64,000 nt of DNA from Protonemura montana (taxonomy: Eukaryota; Arthropoda; Insecta; Plecoptera; Nemouridae): positions 11,658,001 through 11,722,000 of the forward strand of contig OX387612.1 of assembly GCA_947568835.1 (NCBI GenBank), read 5' to 3'. The position numbers and the translations under genes were made by a program. This document shows, one piece after another, positions 25,215 through 37,636 of the stretch. The notes beneath the pieces are model-generated. The model did no database searches, was not told the origin of the DNA, and worked only from the letters and a program-made list of their open reading frames with translations. The number at the start of each line of letters is the position of its first letter. The first letter of the stretch is position 1.

Positions 25215-25378
25215 ATTTAAATTGCAAAAGCTTGCAATGCGCGGGGTATTTTATTATTATTAACAACACTATAACCGTCTCAAAAATTGATGCCCAAACG
25301 CGGACTCGAACCCCGATCTCCACCTTAGGCATCAATTTTTGGGACGGTTACAGTGTTGTTAATAATAAAATCACAATA
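25215..25378. mobile_element. Short foldback element of the tRNA-like family
   Basis: ATTATTAACAACACTATAAC and CGTCTCAAAAATTGATGCC at the left are mirrored by GGCATCAATTTTTGGGACGG and GTGTTGTTAATAATAAA at the right. Between the arms is only a remnant (GGACTCGAACCCCGATCTCC) of the B-box region found in the larger array-bearing members. It appears to be a deletion derivative that can form a long hairpin. Confidence 0.75.
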
Positions 25379-26096
25379 ACTATTTCAAAACACATTCAAC
25401 GGTGACAACCACGTCGATAGGCTCACAACAATGTTCCGGGAAATGTTCAATAATTGCTTCCCACCCCTTCACGCACACACACGCACACGCACAGAAAGTC
25501 TCTACACCCACACAATCCGACAAGTGGTCGGGAAACAGCTGCTATATCTCCCCTCACCGCCCTCTCAATCCAACACGCCCCCAGGATTCTCGTCTCGATT
25601 GAAACACATTCAAGTTAACACTGCGTGTGGAGTTGGGCCATTGTTTATTTGCATGCGAGCCGTGCTCAGAACTCAGTGGCGTGCGGTCGTAGTACAGAAG
25701 GCCGTTTAAAAAACTCTTAAACCCAGTTAAGATGTGATTTTAACTGGATTTTAATTTGCTTTAAAACAATGATATTTTAATAATTGCAAACCAAGAAACT
25801 ATGACAACACACGAAGAACAAGAATAAAATAGTTTTTAACAATGTGTTTGCTTCGAAACGGAATATTTGGTGACTTGGAAATGCAAACAAAATATCAATG
25901 TGACTTCTTACTTTGACCTCCAAATGACAGTTTAAAAGTTAAACCCCATCCTTCCAGGTTCAAATATTAAACGGTGATTTGGACAGAGAGAAAATAGTGA
26001 CGGCTGCTAAATTAAATTTCTTTCATGTGACAGAACAAAGCCTTCCTGAATCATCACCAAATTCAAATTTAAATCCACGGTTTCTTCATCCAAGCT
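25379..26096. other. Intronic sequence, nothing recognised
   Basis: Lies within the receptor intron. Short overlapping ORFs around 25400-25700 include a CA-rich tract and have no recognisable protein motif or consistent splice borders. Confidence 0.45.
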
Positions 26097-27262
26097 ATCG
26101 AGAGGTTGATAAGCAAGGCGAATGTAGTTGCTGTACTAACTTTCATCCCTCCAACCTCTCTCCCGAACAGAACTGGTCATGTGTATGATGGTCAACCATC
26201 CAATACTTGACCCAGCGCAGTGTTGCTTAACTTTCATCCCTCCAACCTCTCTCCCGAACAGAACTGGTCATGTGTATGATGGTCACCCATCCAATACTTG
26301 ACCCAGCGCAGTGCTGCTTAACTTTCATCCCTCCAACCTCTCTCCCGAACAGAACTGGTCATGTGTATGATGGTCACCCATCCAATACTTGACCCAGCGC
26401 AGTGTTGCTTACCTTTCATCCCTCCAACCTCTCGCCCAAAAAGGTCATGCTTATTTTGGTCTCCCATCCAATACCTAACTCAGCGCAGTGTTGCTTAGCT
26501 TTCATCCAACCAACCTCTCTCCCGAACAGAACTGGTTATGTGTATGATGATCACCCATCCAATACCTGACCCAGCGCAGTGTTGCTTAACTTTTATCCCT
26601 CCAACCTCTCTCCCGAACAGAACTGGTCATGTGTATGATGGTCACCCATCCAATACCTGACCCAGTGCAGTGTTGCTTAACTTTCATCCCTCCAACCTCT
26701 CTCCCGAACAGAACTGGTCATGTGTATGATGGTCAACCATCCAATACTTGACCCAGCGCAGTGTTGCTTAACTTTCATCCCTCCAACCTCTCTCCCGAAC
26801 AGAACTGGTCATGTGTATGATGGTCACCCATCCAATACTTGACCCAGTGCAGTGTTGCTTAACTTTCATCCCTCCAACCTCTCTCCCGAACAGAACTGGT
26901 CATGTGTATGATGGTCACCCATCCAATACTTGACCCAGCGCAGTGTTGCTTAACTTTTATCCCTCCAACCTCTCTCCCGAAAAGAACTGGTCATGTGTAC
27001 GATGGTCACCCATCCAATACCTGACCCAGTGCAGTGTTGCTTAACTTTCATCCCTCCAACCTCTCTCCCAAACAGAACTGGTCATGTATATGATGGTCTC
27101 TCATCCAATACCTGATTCAGCGCAGTGTTGCTTAACTTTCATCCCACAAACCTCTCTCCCGAACAGAACTGGTTATGTATATTATGGTCTCCCATCCAAT
27201 ACCTAACTCAGCGCAGTGTTGCTTAACTTTCATCCCAGCAACCTCTCTCCCGAACAGAACTG
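26097..27262 (-). mobile_element. 5S-rRNA-derived SINE, tail truncated, about 12 units
   Basis: Starts inside the conserved tail (ATCGAGAGGTTGATAAGCAA), so the distal 3' end is missing. About 12 units of 91 bp follow. Units near 26440 and 27090-27240 are more diverged (ATTATGGTCTCCCATCC). The array decays directly into a 15 bp array at 27263. Confidence 0.82.
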
Positions 27263-27452
27263 GGCGTGTCAATGATAGTGATGTGTCTGATGGTCATGTG
27301 TATGATGGTCATGTGTATGATGGTCATGTGTATGATGGTCACGTGTATGATGGTCATGTGTATGATGGTCATGTGTATGATGGTCATGTGTATGGTGGTC
27401 ATGTGTATGATGGTCATGTGAATGATGGCCATGTGTATGATGGTCATAGCGG
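27263..27452 (+). repeat. 15 bp tandem array nested at the end of a SINE array
   Basis: About 12 copies of GGTCATGTGTATGAT. This 15-mer is a segment of the neighbouring 91 bp SINE unit (GGTCATGTGTATGATGGTCA), so a new shorter array seems to have started inside the older one. Its plus reading is DGHVY repeated. It is not a credible gene. Confidence 0.9.
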
Positions 27453-29038
27453 TGGCCGGTCCTAGGTGCTGTCGGACAGGAGCAGCCAACACAGTGTGTC
27501 AAAGTGACAAGGCTAAGCGGTGGCCGGTCCTTGGTGCTGTTGGACAGGAGCAGCCAACACAGTGTGTCAAAGTGACAAGGCTGAATAGTGGCCGGTCCTT
27601 GGTGCTGTTGGACAGGAGCAGCCAACACAGTGTGTCAAAGTGACAAGGCTAAGCGGTGGCCGGTCGTTGGTGCTGTTGGACAGGAGCAGCCAACACAGTG
27701 TGTCAAAGAAACAAGGCTAAGCGGTGGTCGGTCCTTGGTGCTGTTGACAGAAGCAGCCAACACAGTGTATCAAAGTGACAAGGCTAAGCGGTGGCCGGTT
27801 CTTGGTGCTGTTGGACAGAAGCAGCCAACACAGTGTGTCAAAGAAACAAGGCTAAGCGGTGGCCGGTCCTTGGTTCTGTTGGACAGGAGCAGCCAACACA
27901 GTGTGTCAAAGGGACAAGGCTAAGCGGTGGCCGGTCCTTGGTGCTGTTGGACAGGAGCAGCCAACAAAGTGTGTCAAAGTGACAAGGCTAAGCGGTGGCC
28001 GGTCCTTGGTGCTGTTGTACAGGAGCAGCCAACACAGTGTGTCAAAGAAACAAGGCTAAGCGGTGGCCGGTCCTTGGTGCTGTTGGACAGGAGCAGCCAA
28101 CACAGAGTGTCAAAGTGACAAGGCTAAGCGGTGGCCGGTCCTTGGTGCTGTTGGACAGGAGCAGCCAACACAGAGTGTCAAAGTGACAAGGCTAAGCGGT
28201 GGCCGGTCCTTGGTGCTGTTGGACAGGAGCAGCCAACACAGAGTGTCAAAGTGACAAGGCTAAGCGGTGGGTGGTCCTTGGTGCTGTTGGACAGGAGCAG
28301 CCAACACAGAGTGTCAAAGTGACAAGGCTAAGCGGTGGGTGGTCCTTGGTGCTGTTGGACAGGAGCAGCCAACACAGAGTGTCAAAGTGACAAGGCTAAG
28401 CGGTGGGTGGTCCTTGGTGCTGTTGTACAGGAGCAGCCAACACAGTGTGTCAAAGAAACAAGGCTAAGCGGTGGCCGGTCCTTGGTGCTGTTGGACAGGA
28501 GCAGCCAACACAGAGTGTCAAAGTGACAAGGCTAAGCGGTGGCCGGTCCTTGGTGCTGTTGGACAGGAGCAGCCAACACAGAGTGTCAAAGTGACAAGGC
28601 TAAGCGGTGGCCGGTCCTTGGTGCTGTTGGACAGGAGCAGCCAACACAGAGTGTCAAAGTGACAAGGCTAAGCGGTGGGTGGTCCTTGGTGCTGTTGGAC
28701 AGAAGCAGCCAACACAGTGTGTCAAAGGGACAAGGCTAAGCGGTGGCCGGTTCTTGGTGATGTTGGACAGGAGCAGCCAACACAGTGTGTCAAAGTGACA
28801 AGGCTAAGCGGTGGCCGGTCCTTGGTGCTGTTGTACAGGAGCAGCCAACACAGTGTGTCAAAGTGACAAGGCTTAGCGGTGGCCGGTCCTTGGTGCTGTT
28901 GTACAGGAGCAGCCAACACAGTGTGTCAAAGTGACAAGGCTAAGCGGTGGCCGGTTCTTGGTGCTGTTGGACAGAAGCAGCCAACACAGAGTGTCAAAGT
29001 GACAAGGCTAAGCGGTGGGTGGTCCTTGGTGCTGTTGG
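27453..29038 (+). repeat. 68 bp tandem array, about 23 copies
   Basis: Units of 68 bp with landmarks GCGGTGGCCGGTCCTTGGTG and CAGCCAACACAGTGTGTCAA. Because 68 is not a multiple of three, a ladder of staggered short ORFs arises, none of which is a gene. Variants GGGTGG/GGCCGG and GAGTGT/GTGTGT cluster in adjacent units. Confidence 0.96.
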
Positions 29039-31400
29039 ATATAGTAAATATAATCATTTGCAACGTAAAGAGACATTCACTAGAGAAATAAGCCTACTTT
29101 CTATTTTCTTTGACCTTATTTGGGCAAAAATAAATCATAAGAAAACATTTTCCTACTTTTATATCTCCAGAAAATCGTTTTAAAATGATAATTTAAAAAC
29201 ATTACGTACTCGTTATTTAATAAAACTGTAGAAAACTGAAGACCACCACCTTTTTTTACTTTAACTCTGCATAAATATATCTTAAAATATCTTATTTTCC
29301 TTTTTGTGAAATGTTATTACTTGTACTTAAACCAAAGGGAATGTTCCGAATTGATCGTTTCTAATGGTTAACGTTGCCATTTAAAAACTTTATATGCACA
29401 TTTACAAGTCATAAAAGTCACAAATGTAACAAAAAAAAGGACAAATCACCATTAATCATTTCTCACATTTTTTAAGTCCAGCTAATGCTCTCTGTTTGAG
29501 AGAAATAACGGATATTTTCCCAAAACTGTCCGAAAACATTTCCACCTCAGCCTTGTGGGAGAAAATAACCGAGTTTGCTTCAAATTTCGGTGAGAAATCT
29601 TGATCCATCATTCATATGTAGAACCAAACTGACAGCTGACAGCTGACAGCTGACAGCTGACAGCTGACAGCTGTAACAACACAGTAATGTTGAGAACTAG
29701 AACTTATATCTGTTAACCTTATCTTGAAAGTGTTACAAATGCAAAGACTTTTTTTTATATAAATTTTCCTTTGCTCTCATTGAACAATAAAAGCAAAAGC
29801 AATCCGCCACTGGCAGCTGGATTTCTCCACTGCTTGGCACAGCTTGGCACTTCTCGACGTTTGGCAACTTTATTCCGTGACGTTACACCACATTTCGAGT
29901 TTGAAAACGGAACGAACAATCCGTTGTGTTTTGTTGATGTCTTGGGCTGAGGGTGAAATGGTTGCATTTTGATTTTCTGGGTCGAGAATCTGGAAAATTT
30001 ACCGTCCAGTAAAAAGCTATAAATACGTGGAACTAAGCACAGTTTCATGATAAAATGTCGCGTGCATCGATCAATTTTAGAAAAAAATCTGCTGAGATTT
30101 TTTATAATTTTTCATCCTAGTTCCTCGCCTGTCGGATTCCTTTATTTCACATCAAATAATTGTATTTTATAGTACCTTTATATATTATATTCAAACAGTA
30201 AGTAAATAATAATAAGCAGTACAATATTTTCTATTTATTTGAAGCTTTTCCTCCAATAATCTTTTGTTATCTTTAATCAAATATCTTTCGGCATAACGGT
30301 CAAAGTCGAATTTTACTAAAGCCTTTCAGAGCGGAGATATTCTTGCAAACGGCGTCCACAGAAACACCATTTGCTGTCTCAAGGTGGAACTGACTCTAGG
30401 AGCTGATATTTGTAAAACTACTCCTTTTGAAAAGTAAACCGAGCCCCGCTGCCACGAGAACCAGGCCGTGATCTCAGCTAAACTTTATATGCGCATACAA
30501 TTATAGCAAGCATTTACCCTTAAAGCTATGGGACCTGGCATGGCGTCGTATGAAACTATATTTAAAATCAATTTTTTTTTTCTTTACTGTAGAGTTTTGT
30601 TTTAAAAGACGGCCGCAAATGCCATCTGGTGGTCACAACCTTCACCACTTCTTCTTCTTCACCTTCTTCTTTAACATGAGCGGTGCGTCTCTAGCGATAA
30701 ACCATAGACCCAATGCAAAGTACCGCGCTCACAGCTTTTGATAATATGCACATAAAAGATGGCTGCGCGTTCGCCCCAAGCACCGTACGATCCAGAATGC
30801 CGTGATATTCACATGTTTAACCAAATGTTCTACGTGCCTTGCCAGTGTTCGCCGCGCTGCCACGGCCCTCCAGGGACCTGAGTTCGAATCCTCGAATGGA
30901 AAATCTTTCCTCAAGAACATTTTTGTACGTCTTTTTTGTAGACATGTTTTAATGATTTATTAAAATGATAATAAAAGTTGTTCCCATAGGAATTTTCCAG
31001 TGGTTAATTATCAACTGTATTTTTTTTGTATTTCGAGTAAGTTTCGAACTCGTCCCTATGCAGTTCAGGCTGAAACGTCATCAGTCGAAATTTAACTGTA
31101 AAACGACTAAATTAACTTGGGACCGATTCTAGAAAAGTCTTCGATTCATTTCTTGCCCATCAATGTGCTTAACTCATTAGAAGTTGTCAAATACATATGA
31201 AAACAAAACGATAATTTTTTACAGAAATTACCAAAAATAGGATGTGAAAGGAAAAAGCTGTGAAATTCAAAGCTAAAAATCTGAGCGTAATTTATTAAAA
31301 CAATAATAAAATTTAAAAAATACTGATATCTTATGTCTCGGGGGTAAAGATACGAGATGATGTATAGCCCCGGCTGTTTCAGTTGCCCTGTTCGTTGCCT
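29039..31400. other. AT-rich intronic sequence with a 7 bp microsatellite
   Basis: Part of the receptor intron. A short tandem run of ACAGCTG (about six copies) lies at 29634-29672. A tRNA B-box-like string GAGTTCGAATCC near 30870 hints at an eroded SINE. I saw no supported coding exon. Confidence 0.5.
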
Positions 31401-31429
31401 GAACTTGGCCTTGTGCCTGTATTTCTATC

Positions 31430-31640
31430 CTATTTCAGTTCTCGCCAACAAATCGTTGAACTTCAGCATAGTTCATTAGATTGTTAATCCGCTCGTCATG
31501 GTGCACCTTACCATTGGTGTTCCACAAGGCTCGATTCAGGGCCCTTTATTATTCTTAAATTCAATTAACGATATTTAGAATTACATGAGCGAATCTGCAA
31601 TGTTTGCTGACTACATGACTGCTTTTATAAAATAGTATGA
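31430..31640 (+). pseudogene. LINE reverse transcriptase relic (palm domain)
   Basis: One plus frame reads TIGVPQGSIQGPLLFLNSIN followed by a stop and then MFADYMTAF. This matches the RT core GVPQGSxLGPLLFxxYINDx and FADDTx of non-LTR elements, with the catalytic FADD changed to FADY. A shifted frame upstream reads SYFSSRQQIVEL, the usual preceding RT segment. With a frameshift, a stop and a lost catalytic Asp it is dead. It sits inside the receptor intron. Confidence 0.75.
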
Positions 31641-31737
31641 GGAGTTTCACTTTAAGAAAAGGGGAGAGTCAGTGTTAAAAAGACTTTCAAATTGATGGTT
31701 ATGAGACTCATGTCTACTTGATGTAAACTTAGCACAA

Positions 31738-31985
31738 GTTTTAAGAAAAACTATTTGAAATGGGTTTTGAATGCTAAGTAAAGGGCTACTAAATTTCCCG
31801 ACGTTTCGCAACATATACTAGTTACTTTATCAAGGGTAAGAGCAGTCCTGACAATTTTCCGATAACAAAAGAACCACATAAAATTATAACAATTACCAAG
31901 TTCAAGCTTCCTAAATGCATTTAAATAAAATAATCAGGGTCAATAATTAAAAAACTAATGTATTATGTATTTTCTGAAATTAATC
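31738..31985 (+). mobile_element. Dispersed repeat with an ACGTTTCG motif, copy 1
   Basis: Contains AAACTATTTGAAATGGGTTT, CCCGACGTTTCGCAAC, TCAAGGGTAAGAGCAGTCCT and AAGTTCAAGCTTCCTAAATG. The same ordered motifs recur at 51.6, 52.9, 56.1 and 61.0 kb. The ACGTTTCG core with a nearby acceptor-like tail resembles termini of Penelope-like or other retroelements (recalled, uncertain). No coding capacity is visible. Confidence 0.6.
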
Positions 31986-32178
31986 CCCGAACACATTGGC
32001 GTTTTTTAACTTACTAATTATGTGTATGGAAAAAACGCCAATTTTTCGAGGTCGTCCTAGCGTTATGTGATACAATCAAAATTTCCTTATTCATTACGTT
32101 TAGATCTTAATCTACCTTTCCAAAACTACCAGGGCATGACGTCATGGCCTGCACCGGGTCTGCAAACAAAGATTCTTC

Positions 32179-32484
32179 TTAAGACAGGATATTCTTGGTT
32201 TTTTTTACCACACCGTACGGCACAAGAGCCTCGTCTGCGCACGCTGCGCGCTCCGCTGCGCGCTCCGCTGCGCGATCCGCTGCTCCTACACTACCGGTAT
32301 AATGAAACAACGCGTTGCCAGGATACGCAGCTGCGCAGGCAAACTCTAGCTGCGCCCAGGTCTGCGCATGCTCGCTGCGCAGTATATGCACTGGTAGACC
32401 TTCTTGTTCGTAATAGTCGAAACAGTCGGAATAAATGCTGCACACGGCTGCAAGGATGACAAGAAGCTGCGCGAAGGCGACCAT
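32179..32484 (-). CDS. Candidate exon of a secreted protein, antisense in the receptor intron
   Basis: Starts at an ATG in good context (AAAATGG), directly after an acceptor-like TAATTTCACAG. It encodes an N-terminus typical of a signal peptide (MVAFAQLLVILAAVCS), then a Cys- and aromatic-containing stretch (DCFDYYEQEGLPVHILRSEH) and an Ala-rich segment with a 12 bp internal repeat (AAERAAERAA). It is markedly GC-richer than its surroundings, as expected for coding DNA. Donor candidates lie near 32215-32225 (GGTGTGG and GGTAAAA). The downstream exon was not identified, and I do not recognise the family. The receptor gene runs on the opposite strand. Confidence 0.45.
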   Translation of the reverse strand: MVAFAQLLVILAAVCSIYSDCFDYYEQEGLPVHILRSEHAQTWAQLEFACAAAYPGNALFHYTGSVGAADRAAERAAERAACADEALVPYGVVKKTKNILS

Positions 32485-32647
32485 TTTCTGTGAAATTAGA
32501 CCAAAAATAAAATCTAAATTAATTAAAATATGATAAATAGATTAAATTTTAAACGTCATAATATCAATCAGAATATTAAAAAAATTTTAAAAATTAAAAA
32601 AAAAACATTCAAAATGTCAATGTAGTTTTCTGAACCGTTAGAAAAAC

Positions 32648-33522
32648 CGGTCTTTGTGAGATCACCGAAGTTAAGCAACACTGCGCTGGGTCAGGTATTG
32701 GATGGGTGACCATCATACACATGACCAGTTCTGTTCGGGAGAGAGGTTGGAGGGATGAAAGTTAAGCAACACAGCGCTGGGTCAGGTATTGGATGGGTGA
32801 CCATCATACACATGACCAGTTCTGTTCGGGAGAGAGGTTGGAGGGATGAAAGTTAAGCAACACAGCGCTGGGTCAGGTATTGGATGGGTGACCATCATAC
32901 ACATGACCAGTTCTGTTCGGGAGAGAGTTTGGAGGGATGAAAGTTAAGCAACACTGCGCTGGGTCAGGTATTGGATGGGTGACCATCATACACATGACCA
33001 GTTCTGTTCGGGAGAGAGGTTGGAGGGATGAAAGTTAAGCAACACTGTGCTAGGTCAGGTATTGGATGGGTGACCATCATACACATGACCAGTTCTGTTC
33101 GGGAGAGAGGTTGGAGGGATGAAAGTTAAGCAACACAGCGCTGGGTCAGGTATTGGATGGGTGACCATCATACACATGACCAGTTCTGTTCGGGAGAGAG
33201 GTTGGAGGGATGAAAGTTAAGCAACACTGCGCTGGGTCAGGTATTGGTTGGGTGACCACCATACACATGACCAGTTCTGTTCGGGAGAGAGGTTGGAGGG
33301 ATGAAAGTTTAGCAACACTGCGCTGGGTCAGGTATTGAATGGGTGACCATCATACACATGACCAGTTCTGTTCGGGAGAGAGGTTGGAGGGATGAAAGTT
33401 TAGCAACACTGCGCTGGGTCAGGTATTGAATGGGTGACCATCATACACATGACCAGTTCTGTTCGGGAGAGAGGTTGGAGGGATGAAAGTTTAGCAACAC
33501 TGCGCTGAGTCAGGTATTGGAT
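32648..33522 (+). mobile_element. 5S-rRNA-derived SINE, about 9 units, no tail
   Basis: Starts with the 5S-like head (CCGGTCTTTGTGAGATCACC, GAAGTTAAGCAACACTG). About nine 91 bp units follow, then it stops abruptly within a unit (GGTATTGGATTAATTAAAGA). The conserved tail is missing, perhaps displaced by the LINE fragment that follows. Confidence 0.85.
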
Positions 33523-33609
33523 TAATTAAAGATCTTATCGAGGGTCACTTTGCAGAAAAAGGTTGACCCTCGCTCTCAGTTATAAGATATAGTCTTTACA
33601 TAAGCGATA

Positions 33610-33815
33610 ACACGACCGATAGCATTCATGATCGCAATACTAGCAATAGGAATAATATATTTGCTAAGTCTTCTAAATCAAATACAGTATTAACTAAAGG
33701 AATTAGTGATTATAATAAACTTTCAAAGTAAATAAGGAATATCAAAACTATAAATATATTTAAGACTAAATTGTACGAGAAATTTAAAGAGGACGAAAAT
33801 GATGTACGATGATGT
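33610..33815 (+). pseudogene. LINE RT C-terminal fragment
   Basis: Translates as SIHDRNTSNRNNIFAKSSKS, then VLTKGISDYNKLSK, a stop, then IRNIKTINIFKTKLYEKFKE. HxRNT, NKLS and FKxxLxEKF are the usual C-terminal signature of LINE reverse transcriptases. One in-frame stop and the missing upstream domains make it a pseudogene. It ends about 90 bp before the receptor TM7 exon. Confidence 0.65.
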
Positions 33816-33901
33816 AATGTAAAATTATTCTTTGAAAAGCTAAAAAAAAAAGCTAAATAAAAAGCATACAAACAAACCTTTGCTTTCTCCGCCCACTTTA
33901 G

Positions 33902-34252
<351 letters not shown>

Positions 34253-35080
34253 CTGTGAAATGACTGTCAAATGACTGTCAAATGACTGTCAAATGACTGT
34301 CAAATGACTGTGAAATGACTGTGAAATGACTGTGAAATGACTGTGAAATAACAGTCAAATGACTGTGAAATGACTGTCAAATGACTGTGAAATGACTGTG
34401 AAATAACAGTCAAATGACTGTCAAATAACTGTGAAATGACTGTCAAATGACTGTGAAATGACTGTCAAATGACTGTCAAATGACTGTCAAATGACTGTCA
34501 AATGACTGTCAAATGACTGTCAAATGACTGTCAAATGACTGTAAAATGACTGTCAAATGACTGTGAAATAACTGTCAAATGACTGTGAAATAACTGTCAA
34601 ATGACTGTAAAATGACTGTCAAATGACTGTAAAATGACTGTCAAATGACTGTCAAATGACTGTAAAATGACTGTAAAATGACTGTGAAATAACTGTCAAA
34701 TGACTGTGAAATAACTGTCAAATGACTGTCAAATGACTGTCAAATGACTGTCAAATGACTGTAAAATGACTGTCAAATGACTTTCAAATGACTGTGAAAT
34801 GACTGTGAAATGACTGTCAAATGACTGTCAAATGACTGTCAAATGACTGTCAAATGACTGTCAAATAACAGTCAAATGACTGTCAAATGACTGTCAAATG
34901 ACTGTCAAATTACTGTCAAATTACTGTCAAATTACTGTCAAATGACTGTCAAATGACTGTCAAATGACTGTCAAATAACTGTCAAATGACTGTGAAATAA
35001 CTGTGAAATGACTGTCAAATGACTGTGAAATGACTGTGAAATGACTGTCAAATGACTGTCAAATGACTGTCAAATGATTG
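34253..35080 (+). repeat. 11 bp tandem array, about 75 copies
   Basis: Unit AAATGACTGTC with variants AAATGACTGTG, AAATAACTGTC and AAATTACTGTC. It begins at the receptor stop codon or immediately after it, and fills the next 0.8 kb. Confidence 0.97.
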
Positions 35081-35093
35081 CTTTACTGAGTTA

Positions 35094-35595
35094 AAATTTT
35101 AGGCTGCCGCCAGGTGGAGTCACCGTCGTTAAGAAATTTAATTTTGTTATTTCTCGCAGATAACTCGCATTTGAGACTGGTTTACACTCAATTAATATTT
35201 ATTAATGCTAACCTAAACAGTTGATAAACATGGATCGATATTTTGAGTCGTTATTATTAAACAGTAAAGGTTTTTAAAAAGTACAGCAGCAAGCGTCATC
35301 GGGTGGCATCTACCGTTACCACGTGTTGCCGGCCTCGTTTGCTCAGCAGCAAGCGCCATCGGGTGGCACCTACCGTTACCACGTGTTGCCGGCCTCGTTT
35401 GCTCAGCAGCAAGCGCCATCGGGTGGCACCTACCGTTACCACGTGTTGCCGGCCTCGTTTGCTCAGCAGCAAGCGCCATCGGGTGGCACCTAACGTTACC
35501 ACGTGTTGCCGGCCTCGTTTGCTCAGCAGCAAGCGCCATTGGGTGGCACCTACCGTTACCACGTGTTGCCGGCCTCGTTTGCTCAGCAGCAAGCA
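35094..35595. mobile_element. MITE-like element with a 60 bp array, copy 1
   Basis: Left part (GTTATTTCTCGCAGATAACT, GATAAACATGGATCGATATT) matches, inverted, the right part of the element at 59.1-59.9 kb. Inside are about five 60 bp units with landmark GCGCCATCGGGTGGCACCTA and CGTGTTGCCGGCCTCGTTTG. The array is stop-poor and gives ORFs in several frames, all spurious. It is abutted by the tRNA-like array. Confidence 0.8.
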
Positions 35596-36480
35596 TTAAT
35601 GCCCAAACGGGGACTTGGACCCCGATCTCCACCTGTCGCGGGTGTTGCTCGAACCAATTGAGCTACTTGGATCCCGATCCCCACCTGTCGCGGGTGTTTC
35701 TCTAACAAATTGAGCTACTTGGACCCCGATCTCCACCTGTCGCGGGTGTTTCTCTAACAAATTGAGCTACTTGGACCCCGATCTCCACCTGTCACGGGTG
35801 TTGCTCTAACCAATTGAGCTACTTGGACCCCGATCTCCACCTGTCGCGGGTGTTGCTCTAACCAATTGAGCTACTTGAACCCCGATCTCCACCTGTCGCC
35901 GTGTTGCTCTAACCCATTAAGCTACTTGGACCCCGATCTCCACCTGTCGCGGGTGTTGCTCTAACCAATTGAGCTACTTGGACCCCGATCTCCACCTGTC
36001 GCGGGTGTTGCTCTAACCAATTGAGCTACTTGAACCCCGATCTCCACCTGTCGCCGTGTTGCTCTAACCCATTAAGCTACTTGGACCCCGATCTCCACCT
36101 GTCGCGGGTGTTGCTCTAACCAATTGAGCTACTTGGACCCCGATCTCTACCTGTCGCGGTGTTGCTCTGACCAATTGAGCTACTTTGACCCTGATCTCCA
36201 CCTGTCGCGGGTGTTGCTCTAACCAATTGAGCTACTTGGACCCCGATCTCCACCTGTCGTGGGTGTTGCTCTAACCAATTGAGCTACTTGGACCCCGATC
36301 TCCACCTGTCGCGGGTGTTGCTCTAACCAATTGAGCTACTTGGACCCCGATCTCCACCTGTCACGGGTGTTGCTCTAACCAATTGAGCTACTTGGACCCC
36401 GACCTCCACCTGTCGCCGTGTTGCTCTGACTTATTGACTTTCCCCATTTGGGCACCAATTTTTGAGAGGGTCCTAATATT
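35596..36480 (-). mobile_element. tRNA-like foldback SINE with about 16 units
   Basis: Longest 52 bp array of this family. The plus reading is GACCCCGATCTCCACCTGTC then CTCTAACCAATTGAGCTACT. The minus reading gives A-box-like AGCTCAATTGGTTAGAGCAA. Several units have lost bases (TCGCCGTGTTG). It begins at AATGCCCAAACGGGG and ends at TTTGGGCACCAATTTTTGAG, which are inverted with respect to each other. Confidence 0.82.
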
Positions 36481-36896
36481 AACAAAAGTTGTGCTTCGTT
36501 TGCTTGTAAAGTAATTGTATAGATTGTGTTGATAATTATTGTGTCATCACATGACTAAGACCTGGACGCCGCTGATTAAATGACTAACCTCAAACTTGAC
36601 AACCTTCAGTTTTTATCACGTGGTGAGAAAATTACCAGGAAATTCGATAAATGGCTTTTTGTGGTAACGTTCTAGAAACTAAAAAAGTATTTGATTTATA
36701 TTGGAACATCGTTAAAATTCAAAATGATGGCTAGAAAAGAAATCAAAAGGTATTTTGTGCTCAAACAATTAAATTATGACTGCAATTGATAAACGTTCTT
36801 GAAAAACTAGCCCCCCCCCCCCCCTTCATTTCTCAATGTTCCATTAAATTGCATAAAATCGCATTCAAATGCATTACATAACATAATTAACATAAT
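36481..36896. other. Spacer, nothing recognised
   Basis: AT-rich, with a homopolymeric C run near 36810-36824. No gene supported. Confidence 0.45.
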
Positions 36897-37636
36897 TAGG
36901 AGTAGCCTACTCCTGTCGAAGACCAAGGGGACCACTGGGTTAACGTCCCTTCCGAAGGACGGTACACCGCGAACAACAGGATTCCTCCACTAATCCATGC
37001 TGTCGAGAGGTTGATAAGCAAGGCGAGTGAAGTTGCTGTACTAACTTGTATCCCTTCAACCTCTCTTCCAAACAGAAGTGACCATGTGCATGATGGCCAC
37101 CCATCCAAAAGCTGACCCAGTGCAGTGTTGCTTAACTTTCATCCCTCCAACCTCTCCCCCGAACAGAACTGGTCATGTGTATGATAGTCACCCATCCAAT
37201 ACCTGACCCAGCGCAGTGTTGCTTAACTTTCATCCCTCCAACCTATCTCCCGAACAGAACTGGTCATATGTATGATGGTCACTCATCTAATACCTGACTC
37301 AACGCAGTTTGCTTAACTTTCATCCCTCCAACCTCTCTCCTGAACAGAACTGGTCATATGTATGATAGTCACCCATCCAATACCTGACCCAGCGCAGTGT
37401 TGCTTAACTTTCAACCCGCCAACCTCTCTCCCGAACAGAACTGGTCATATGTATGATGGTCACCCATCCAATACCTGACCCAGCGCAGTGTTGCTTAACT
37501 TTCAACCCGCCAACCTCTCTCCCGAACAGAACTGGTCATATGTATGATGGTCACTCATCTAATACCTGACCCAGCGCAGTGTTGTTTAACTTCGGTGATC
37601 TCACGAGGACCGATGTTTCCAACACGCCAAACCGTT
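36897..37636 (-). mobile_element. 5S-rRNA-derived SINE, tail truncated, about 6 units
   Basis: Begins within the conserved tail (AGTAGCCTACTCCTGTCGAA), lacking the distal end. About six 91 bp units lead to the head with a good 5S match (CTTCGGTGATCTCACGAGGA) and CGCCAAACCGTT. Confidence 0.85.

Noticed and set aside
27422-29183. Ladder of about 63-codon ORFs in the 68 bp array
   Set aside because: Each is the same repeat read until the frame shifts by the 68 bp period. Spurious.
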